A stretch of 14,153 bases of DNA from Thermoflexales bacterium (GTDB lineage Bacteria > Chloroflexota > Anaerolineae > B4-G1 > SLSP01): contig SLSP01000524.1 in NCBI GenBank assembly GCA_007130345.1, positions 1 through 14,153 of the forward strand, written 5' to 3'. Positions 1 through 6,278 of this stretch are shown here, one piece after another. Made by a program: the position numbers and the translations under genes. How positions within the stretch are numbered: the stretch's first letter is position 1; each line of letters opens with the position of its first letter. Under the pieces are notes generated by a model. It was not told the origin of the DNA. It searched no databases and saw nothing but the letters and a program-made list of their open reading frames with translations.

Positions 1-805
1 TGCGCTGCACAAACTTCTGGAAGAAAGCGTAATCCATCATCGGTAGCGCGCTCTGCACCAGAATTTGAACGGTTTCTTCGTCGGGCGCGTTGGTCAGGGC
101 TTCCAGCAAGGTGTCGTGGTTCGGCGACTCGCTGAAGGCGCGGATCACGTCGGAGCGGCGGTGGAGCCTCTGCCCAATGTCCGTTTCTTCTACCATGTAC
201 GTGTAGACTTTTTGGAATGTCTCGATTATCTCTTCATTCCCGCCACTCATGCCGACTAATTGAAACATATATTCTAGCAGTCCGAAGAAGGCTTCGTCCA
301 GTAGATCGGTGTGTTCTTCTACCAATGCCGGCCACGCGGCTTCTTCAGCCGAGATGAATTGATCCAATAGCTCCTGCTGGCGATTACTGCGTTCTATATC
401 TTCTTCTGAGATGTTTTCTAACTCCAGCACGCGCTTTATCAGGCTTTCCAGGGTCAAAAAAGTCTCTGGTTGCAGGAGGTAGCCTTTGCGCTCCTCTGCC
501 GGGAGGTTGTCCATTAATTCGCGGTTGAGCTTCCCGGCGGCTTTTTGCCGATCTACCTCATTATCGGCGGTATCGGCCGGGAGGTAGAGTAGGGCGGCTT
601 CGTTGGCTGGATCGTGGTAGATAAAGGGCACGTTCAACCCCGCGGTCATCCTACACGCGGGGCACGAGGTCACGTTGACCGCGCCGTTTAGCAGGCGGTT
701 CTTCACGCTGGGATCAACGCGGGCGTCCAAAATCTGTTCTATGGGCGTCTGAAATCTAGCTCCACACGCCGGACAACTGATAGTAGCTAACATCTTAGGT
801 GACAT
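1..805 (-). CDS. CpXC-domain protein (C-terminus cut off by the window edge)
   Basis: The 268 visible codons start at the ATG at 803-805, preceded by GGAG seven bases upstream, and stay open to base 1, so the C-terminus is missing. Two CPAC motifs (C11/C14 and C48/C51) lie about 35 residues apart. This is the pattern of the CpXC family, a probable zinc-ribbon-like fold of unknown function. The rest, from about residue 70, is acidic, Leu/Glu-rich and mostly helical, with no membrane segment or signal peptide, so the protein is probably cytoplasmic. The gene begins 36 bases after the stop of the histidine kinase on the same strand and is probably the last visible member of that operon. An internal ATG (MLATISC) is possible but has a poorer ribosome site. 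Family assignment is fairly sure; the function is unknown. Confidence 0.85.
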   Translation of the reverse strand, partial: MSPKMLATISCPACGARFQTPIEQILDARVDPSVKNRLLNGAVNVTSCPACRMTAGLNVPFIYHDPANEAALLYLPADTADNEVDRQKAAGKLNRELMDNLPAEERKGYLLQPETFLTLESLIKRVLELENISEEDIERSNRQQELLDQFISAEEAAWPALVEEHTDLLDEAFFGLLEYMFQLVGMSGGNEEIIETFQKVYTYMVEETDIGQRLHRRSDVIRAFSESPNHDTLLEALTNAPDEETVQILVQSALPMMDYAFFQKFVQR

Positions 806-841
806 TCTATAACTCCTTGTGTTTGTGTGAACGGCCGGTTG

Positions 842-2470
842 CTATCTGACGTAGGTCTCCAGAAGCAGTTCGGCCTGTTGGTTGCCTTTCCATAAGGCCA
901 GTCGGGTCTCCCTGGGCAGGGCCACGTAGAACGTGGCCCCCTCGCCGGGGGTGCTGTGAACCCAACAGCGGCCTCCGTGCGCCTCGACGATGGCCCGGGT
1001 CAGGTACAGGCCCAGGCCGGTGCCGGAGACGGCGCGGGTCTCAGGCCCTTCAACACGGTAGAAGCGGTCAAAAATCCGCTCCTGATCTTCGAAGGGGATG
1101 CCCACACCCTCATCGCTGACGGAGATCAAAATTTCGGCGGGTTTTGTGGTTCCTTCGACGCGCACTTCTCCGCCGCGCGGTGAGTATTTGATGGCGTTGG
1201 AGATCAAGTTGTCGAAGACTTGCTCCAGGCGTTGCTGATCTCCTCGAATGTCGGGGAAGTCCGCATCAAAGATCAGCACCAGCGTGTGCTGGGCTGTCTG
1301 GTGACGGTAGCGCTCCAGGATGCGGCGCGCGATGCCGCGCAAATCGACATCTTCGATGGCGTGAAACGGCAGTCCGCTGGCCTGTAACCGCGAGGCGTCC
1401 AGCAGATCGTCGACCAGATGCGCCAGGCGATCCGATTCTTCGGTGATCGCGCCGAGCATCTCTTCGACCAGGGCCGGGTTGCGGCGCGCTTCGGGCCGGC
1501 TCAGAGTCTCGGCATAGCCCTTGATGATGGCGACCGGTGTCTTCAATTCGTGGGAGACCACGGAGATGAAGGTGTCCTTGAGCGCGTCGGCCTCGCGGAA
1601 GCGGGTGATGTCGCGCACGATGCCGATTATGTTGAGGAGCTTGCCCGCGCGGGTCATCAGCGGCGCGTAAGTGATGCCCACCGAGATCACGCTACCGTTG
1701 CGGCGTTGCAACTCGCCTTCGACGTACAGGGGCCGACTTTCCTCGGTGGGCCAGCCTTGTGCCGTGGCTTGCTCCAATGTGACTTGCCCGGCGGTGCGCG
1801 CCCATGTGATGATCTCGTCGTGGTGCCGCTGCGTGGCATCTTCCGCGTGCCATCCGGTGAGAGAGACCAGCGCGCGGTTGAAGCGCTCGATGCTGCGGTC
1901 AGGTTTGAGCACCATGATACCATCCGCGCTGGATTCGATCAACGCATCTAACCGGCGGCGCTCTGTCACCGCCGACTCGTACAGGCGCGCGTTGTTCACG
2001 GCGATGGCGGCGTAATCGGCGAAGCTCGCCAAAATCTGGCGATCATCCCCAGAAAAGCGCAGGCTGTGCGACCGGAAGATGAACAGCACGCCGAGCAGTT
2101 CCGCGTCCACGATCATGGGTAAGGCCACCACCTGGCGCAGGAGCAGTTCGGTCTCTTCGGCAATGGCTTGCAACTTCTCGGCGATGTCGGGTATGAAGAA
2201 CGCTTCGGTGCTTTGGGCTACGGGCACGTTATCCACCAACGGCTGGAACGCGCTGACCAGCGCCGGGGGCAGTCCATAGCTGGCCCAGAAGGAGAATTCA
2301 CCATCGGTGCGCAAGGCGATCAGGCCCGATTGACCTTGTAGCATATCCACCGAAGCCTGCAAGATCAACCGCAGCACCGCGCGCAAGTTGAGCCGCGAGA
2401 CCATCGCCTGGGTGATGGAGAGCAGGTAATCCCGCTGGCGGATGCGGTAGTCGAACAGGTTCAGGGTCAT
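842..2470 (-). CDS. Soluble sensor histidine kinase (GAF-PAS-HisKA-HATPase)
   Basis: A 542-aa protein with no membrane segment, so it senses a cytoplasmic signal or a partner protein. Order of domains: a GAF-like domain (about 20-165, ending in the NNARLYE helix), a PAS domain (about 172-290, IESSADGIMVL to GIVRDITR), a HisKA dimerisation domain with H-box SHELKTP (phospho-acceptor His307), and an HATPase_c domain. The ATPase boxes are intact: N box NLISNAIKYS (421-430), G1 DEGVGI (453-458), F box ERIFDRFYR (464-472) and G2 GTGLGL (483-488). It should therefore autophosphorylate and pass phosphate to a response regulator, but none is encoded in the window. It starts 18 bases after the stop of the 471-aa membrane protein and is probably co-transcribed with the membrane module. 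The ribosome site is weak. The signal is not predictable from sequence. Confidence 0.95.
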   Translation of the reverse strand: MTLNLFDYRIRQRDYLLSITQAMVSRLNLRAVLRLILQASVDMLQGQSGLIALRTDGEFSFWASYGLPPALVSAFQPLVDNVPVAQSTEAFFIPDIAEKLQAIAEETELLLRQVVALPMIVDAELLGVLFIFRSHSLRFSGDDRQILASFADYAAIAVNNARLYESAVTERRRLDALIESSADGIMVLKPDRSIERFNRALVSLTGWHAEDATQRHHDEIITWARTAGQVTLEQATAQGWPTEESRPLYVEGELQRRNGSVISVGITYAPLMTRAGKLLNIIGIVRDITRFREADALKDTFISVVSHELKTPVAIIKGYAETLSRPEARRNPALVEEMLGAITEESDRLAHLVDDLLDASRLQASGLPFHAIEDVDLRGIARRILERYRHQTAQHTLVLIFDADFPDIRGDQQRLEQVFDNLISNAIKYSPRGGEVRVEGTTKPAEILISVSDEGVGIPFEDQERIFDRFYRVEGPETRAVSGTGLGLYLTRAIVEAHGGRCWVHSTPGEGATFYVALPRETRLALWKGNQQAELLLETYVR

Positions 2471-2488
2471 ACCGTTCTCAAGCCGTGA

Positions 2489-3904
2489 TCATGGCGCGAA
2501 GAAGGTGAAACTTTCGGCCATTTCTAGCGCGACACGGCTGGCCCCTTGCGGGAACAGGCCCAGCGCCAGAGTTGCACCAATCAGCACGATGATCAAGACC
2601 AGTACCACCGGGTCTTCTGCCAATGGCGCGCGCGGTTTCGCATCTGTGGACGCGGGCACGAGTAGGGTGCGGATCACGCCGACGAGGCCCATCATCACGC
2701 CGGCGCTGCCGCTCAGGGCCAGCAACGCCTGGAACAGGTCTTGCCGCGCCATCAGCCGGTACAGGCCCCAGCGCGCGGCAAATCCTAGCGAAAGCGGGAA
2801 GCCGGCCATTGCCACGCCGCCCACCAGGAAGGCCACGGTGCGCCAGGGCGCGGACCAAGCCATCCCCTGCATCGCGGTGGCGCTATCGTCACCGCCGCCG
2901 AGTTGGCGCAGGCCGTCTAGCCCAATGGTCATCAGTCCCAGGGCCACCGGGCGGGCCAGCAGCATCATCAACGTGAGCGCCAGGCCGGCGGTCTGGCGCG
3001 TGCCGAGCGCGACGAACATCGCGCCATTATCCACCAGGATGGCGTAGCCCACCAGGCGGCCCATCCGCCGCTGCGAGGCGGCCAGCGCTCCGCCAACGAT
3101 CATCATCAGCAGGCCCAACGCTGTAAATAACGGCTCAAAGAGCGGCTGTCTTCCTAGCCAGGCATAGGATTGCAGGTAGGCGAGTAGCATAAACCAGACC
3201 GTGCCCAGATGCACGGTGAATAGGAATGTGACCACCGGGGGCGAGCCGTCCGTCGCCACCGTCGAGAGCCACGACTGGAAGGGCACCGCGCCGAGCAAAA
3301 TGGCGAACGAGATGCCCAAGAGCACGGTGGATGTCTGCAACAGGCCCATATCGGCGGGGAAAATGGCGAAAAGCTCCAGCAATAATTGCGTGATCATCAG
3401 GCCGGGGAGCGCCAGCGTGACGTAGGCGATATAGCGCAGCCCGCCGTGCGCGCGTCCGCCGCTTTCGTGCAGGGGGAAGACCGCCAGAATCGCGGCCATT
3501 TCTACCAGCAGCGCGGCGTAGACGACTTGATGCACCATCAGCACGGCGCCCAGCAGCGCGACCATCACCAGGCCGATGGGGAAGAAGTTGGAGTGCGGCA
3601 ATAAGCGCCACGCGATGACGAACAGCCCCGCCGCCGTGAAGTAGATGAAGGCCAGCGGCAGGCGATCCGCCGGTTCGATGACCAGGACGCGCCCCAGGAG
3701 ATAGAACGGGCGGCCCAGGTACAGGTTCAGCGGGCCGATGGGGTAGGCCACGTTGAGCGTGGCGGTTGTTACCAGCACGCCCAGGAAGCTCATCGCCGCC
3801 GCCGCTGACCAGGCCATCAAGGCCGTCCAGCGGCGCAGCAGCATCAAAACTCCGGCCAGGGCGATGGGCAGCCCGATGACAAACAGTGAACCGGGTAAGG
3901 TCAT
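2489..3904 (-). CDS. Antiporter-like membrane subunit (NuoN/NuoM/HyfF-like)
   Basis: A 471-aa protein, almost entirely hydrophobic helices (about 13-14), of the proton-conducting NuoL/M/N-MrpD-HyfF superfamily. Its family fingerprints are divergent. Glu135 sits where the TM5 glutamate is expected. AVPFQSWL (206-213) replaces the usual FPxHxWLP. His232 (TVHLGT) falls where the TM8 lysine normally is. GFAARWG (374-380) matches the NuoN GFIGKF segment with Arg378 for lysine. The TM7 lysine position appears to be Leu203. I chose ATG 3902-3904 because it overlaps the upstream stop by four bases (ATGA), which implies translational coupling. The same frame stays open upstream to 4507, but that stretch is out-of-frame reading of the preceding gene. 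Superfamily is confident; whether it pumps H+ or Na+, or has lost transport, is open. Confidence 0.85.
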   Translation of the reverse strand: MTLPGSLFVIGLPIALAGVLMLLRRWTALMAWSAAAAMSFLGVLVTTATLNVAYPIGPLNLYLGRPFYLLGRVLVIEPADRLPLAFIYFTAAGLFVIAWRLLPHSNFFPIGLVMVALLGAVLMVHQVVYAALLVEMAAILAVFPLHESGGRAHGGLRYIAYVTLALPGLMITQLLLELFAIFPADMGLLQTSTVLLGISFAILLGAVPFQSWLSTVATDGSPPVVTFLFTVHLGTVWFMLLAYLQSYAWLGRQPLFEPLFTALGLLMMIVGGALAASQRRMGRLVGYAILVDNGAMFVALGTRQTAGLALTLMMLLARPVALGLMTIGLDGLRQLGGGDDSATAMQGMAWSAPWRTVAFLVGGVAMAGFPLSLGFAARWGLYRLMARQDLFQALLALSGSAGVMMGLVGVIRTLLVPASTDAKPRAPLAEDPVVLVLIIVLIGATLALGLFPQGASRVALEMAESFTFFAP

Positions 3905-4524
3905 TCGGCCACCTCCGCCACGGTGATGTACGAGATCGCCAGTCCCACCAGCAGATTGACGATGACCAACATCCCGGTGATGAGCAGGCCGGGATCCTGG
4001 GCCGAGTAGAACAGGTCGAGGGCGGCCAGCAGGTTGAGGATGCCCACGCCGCCAAGCACTGGGTGCTCTTCTTCTGTGCCGATGAAGAGCAGGGCCAAGA
4101 CCACCAGCAAGTAACAGGCCAGGGCTAAATCGGCGGGGATAAAGGGCAGCACGTATCGCTGCGCGCCGAGCAAGGCCACGACGGTCATCGTCAGCAGCGA
4201 GAGGATGCGGAAGGGCACGTTGGACGACCATTGCATCTGCAAACCTTGCCCCCGGACGCTTTCGTCTCGATTCATAGCGCTGATCAGGAACGCGCCACTG
4301 ATCAGCCATCCGACCATAATTTTGAGTAGCGCCAGTTCCAAGCGCGTGTCGAAGATGCGCGCGAAGAGGATCCCAATGAAGAAGTATTGCGCGATTTGGG
4401 CCAGGAAGCGGATGCGCCACTCGGCGATCAGGTAGATGGCCGCTCCAGAGAGGAAAATACCGACCACCGCCGGCGTCGAGGCGAAGGCCGCGAGGCGGTT
4501 CAACCACAGGATGACGGGATTCAT
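3901..4524 (-). CDS. HyfE-like small membrane protein (NuoK-related)
   Basis: A 207-aa integral membrane protein with six or seven hydrophobic helices and a short polar loop at about 84-103. Length, helix layout and position between two antiporter-like genes fit hydrogenase-4 component E (HyfE, about 216 aa), which carries a NuoK-like core. Glu63 in RLELALLKIM lies in a helix and could be a NuoK-type membrane carboxylate, but I cannot align it with confidence. An acidic EEE patch follows at 151-153. The start at ATG 4522-4524 overlaps the stop of the upstream gene (ATGA), and its own stop overlaps the next start in the same way. The frame stays open upstream to 4665, but that is non-native reading. 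Assignment leans on context as much as on sequence. Confidence 0.72.
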   Translation of the reverse strand: MNPVILWLNRLAAFASTPAVVGIFLSGAAIYLIAEWRIRFLAQIAQYFFIGILFARIFDTRLELALLKIMVGWLISGAFLISAMNRDESVRGQGLQMQWSSNVPFRILSLLTMTVVALLGAQRYVLPFIPADLALACYLLVVLALLFIGTEEEHPVLGGVGILNLLAALDLFYSAQDPGLLITGMLVIVNLLVGLAISYITVAEVAE

Positions 4525-6071
4525 TGGCTGGAGGCCGCCAGGAGAATCAAGAGGACGATGAGCAAAGACCACAACAGCGCGCCGCTCCCCTCGATGATGT
4601 CTGCCGAGGTGCGCAGCACGCCGAGCATGTGCTCTGCGCCGCGCCACATCGCGCGATAGAACCATTGCATATCCAGAAATTCCATCACCGGATAGCTGTG
4701 TCGTAACCCCCGGTGGATGCTCCGGCGGCTATAGGCCACGCCGCCGGCCAGCATCACGGCCAGAAACCAGCTACCAAAGCCGATGATCGAGATGGGGGCG
4801 ACCCGGCTCAGGATGGCGGTACCGGCTAACACGAGAACTAACATCCCCAGGGCTATGCTCATACTCAGCCGTTGCCAGACTTTGGGCGGCGTGGCGGAAC
4901 CTAGGGCCGGTTGCGAACCGCTCAGGATAAAGATCGCGTTCACCAGGGCGGCCCCTAGCAGGAGCAGCAGTCGAGGTACCCACGGGAGCGCGCTGCTCAA
5001 CCCGTCGAATAGCGTCCCCACCGGCGAGGGGGGCACGCCGATCAGTAACAGAATGGCGAGCCAGGCGGGCCACGACCACATCACGGCGCGTTGATCTTGG
5101 CCGCGTGCCAAAATCAACAGCGTCCCGGCGGCTACCCAGGTCGCGGTACCCATCATCAGCAGCTCTGCCGAGCCTAGCGCCGCGCTTCCCGCCACGATGA
5201 TGACCAGCAGCGCGTGGGCCGCCCAAGCCAGCGGTTGCCGCCCGGAGCTAGTCCAGGCCATCAGGCCGCACCACACCAGCGACAGCACGCCCCATAGGAG
5301 TACCCAGGAGGGTATCCCGACGGTGCCCGGAAGCAGCAGGAGGCGATAGAGCAAGGATACTCCCGTGATCGGCCCCATTAAGTAGACCATGCCGAGTGAG
5401 CGGGTAAGTCCCACGCCGCGCGGGAAGACGATTTGGAAGGGATAGAATCCCACGCGGATGAGGGCTGCTACCAGGAGCAGGGTCATAATCGGCGGGGAAG
5501 GCCAGAGCAGCCACCACAGGCCGCTCTTCCCGCCGCGCAGCAGCAGCAAGGTGACGGTCCACACGATCACAGAAGCGATGCCGTGCAGCGTCAAACCGAA
5601 CGTCACGCGCTCACCATCGGCGCCGGACATCAAGCCCGCGACGCACCACACCAGATCGAAGACGGCCCAGGCCGCCAGCGTTGTCAGCAGAGATCCGCTT
5701 AACAGGGCGATCCACATCACCAGCAGGGCCACCGACACTAGCGGGCCGGTGAGAGGCAATGTCGCGCGGCGCTCCGTGACTTCGATCCAGGCTGCGCCGG
5801 CAAATATCACGCTGAGGACAAACCCGCACCACCAGAGCGCGGGCTGCATATCCAGCACGATTTGGCCGCCCAGTATGGTTCCCGGCGACCAGAGTGAGAG
5901 CATCCAGCGGCCTTGCGCGGGAAGCAACCACCACAGGCCAGCCAGTAACGTCAGCCAACCGGCTGTGACAGGTTTGCGGAGTAGGCGCAGTCGCGCAACC
6001 GACTCCACGCCTAGCAACACAATCCCGCCCCCTAGAAGGGTGTAAAACAAACTTGAGTAGAATGGTCCCAT
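4521..6071 (-). CDS. Antiporter-like membrane subunit (divergent NuoM/HyfD-like)
   Basis: A 516-aa polytopic protein, first gene of the operon. It is a distant NuoL/M/N-type proton-conducting subunit. Asp139 (VFDLVW) is where the TM5 glutamate should be. Arg206 in IRVGFYPFQ (205-213) matches the TM7 lysine, seven residues before the H-to-Q position. The TM8 lysine seems to be Ile236 in MGPITGVSLLYR. A polar amphipathic stretch (452-490) is followed by a terminal helix starting EGSGALLW (494-501), a tail layout seen in several complex-I-like antiporter subunits. Start ATG 6069-6071 has GGAG five bases upstream; the frame is open further up to 6815, but that region overlaps the divergent kinase gene and is not coding here. 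Substrate ion unknown; family fairly sure. Confidence 0.8.
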   Translation of the reverse strand: MGPFYSSLFYTLLGGGIVLLGVESVARLRLLRKPVTAGWLTLLAGLWWLLPAQGRWMLSLWSPGTILGGQIVLDMQPALWWCGFVLSVIFAGAAWIEVTERRATLPLTGPLVSVALLVMWIALLSGSLLTTLAAWAVFDLVWCVAGLMSGADGERVTFGLTLHGIASVIVWTVTLLLLRGGKSGLWWLLWPSPPIMTLLLVAALIRVGFYPFQIVFPRGVGLTRSLGMVYLMGPITGVSLLYRLLLLPGTVGIPSWVLLWGVLSLVWCGLMAWTSSGRQPLAWAAHALLVIIVAGSAALGSAELLMMGTATWVAAGTLLILARGQDQRAVMWSWPAWLAILLLIGVPPSPVGTLFDGLSSALPWVPRLLLLLGAALVNAIFILSGSQPALGSATPPKVWQRLSMSIALGMLVLVLAGTAILSRVAPISIIGFGSWFLAVMLAGGVAYSRRSIHRGLRHSYPVMEFLDMQWFYRAMWRGAEHMLGVLRTSADIIEGSGALLWSLLIVLLILLAASSQ

Positions 6072-6088
6072 ATAGACTCCAAAGAGAA

Positions 6089-6116
6089 ATTCTAGCACAT
6101 AACAGCAACGTGACAA
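6089..6116 (-). promoter_or_regulatory. Sigma70-type promoter of the membrane-module operon
   Basis: Read on the minus strand: TTGTCA (6116-6111), a 16-base spacer, then TAGAAT (6094-6089) preceded by TGC, an extended -10. Transcription would start near 6082, leaving only about 11 bases before the ATG at 6071, so the ribosome site GGAG (6080-6077) would lie at the very 5' end of the message. Confidence 0.55.
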
Positions 6117-6122
6117 GGGGGG

Positions 6123-6199
6123 CGTCAAACGTGAAGCGTCAAACGTCATGAGGGTTGTGACGGTGATGTTTTGACGTTTGACACATGACGTTTGACGTT
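6123..6199. repeat. Inverted-repeat cluster between the divergent promoters
   Basis: CGTCAAACGT occurs at 6123-6132 and 6137-6146, and its inverse ACGTTTGAC occurs at 6174-6182 and 6189-6197 (overall two copies facing two copies). The best pair is a perfect 14-bp inverted repeat, 6137-6150 against 6184-6197, with a 33-bp loop. The cluster lies between the -35 of the minus-strand operon and the -35 of the kinase gene. It could be an operator, a hairpin-forming dispersed repeat, or both. The 13-mer GACGTTTGACGTT (6187-6199) recurs at 13743-13755, which favours a dispersed repeat. Confidence 0.8.
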
Positions 6200-6219
6200 C
6201 AGCATCCCCCCCCGCCTCA

Positions 6220-6247
6220 TTGCAGTTTTGTATCATTGCGGTAGAAT
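6220..6247 (+). promoter_or_regulatory. Promoter of the PASTA kinase gene
   Basis: TTGCAG (6220-6225), a 16-base spacer and TAGAAT (6242-6247) precede the kinase ATG at 6279. The -10 hexamer is identical to that of the divergent operon. Transcription would begin near 6254 and give a leader of about 25 bases containing AGGAG at 6265-6269. Confidence 0.6.
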
Positions 6248-6278
6248 ACATACAGGCACTAACCAGGAGAGCTATGTT

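Noticed and set aside
3905..4507. N-terminal extension of the 471-aa membrane protein
   Set aside because: The extension is Arg/Pro/His-rich out-of-frame reading of the HyfE-like gene; the ATGA-coupled start at 3904 gives a complete family-like protein.
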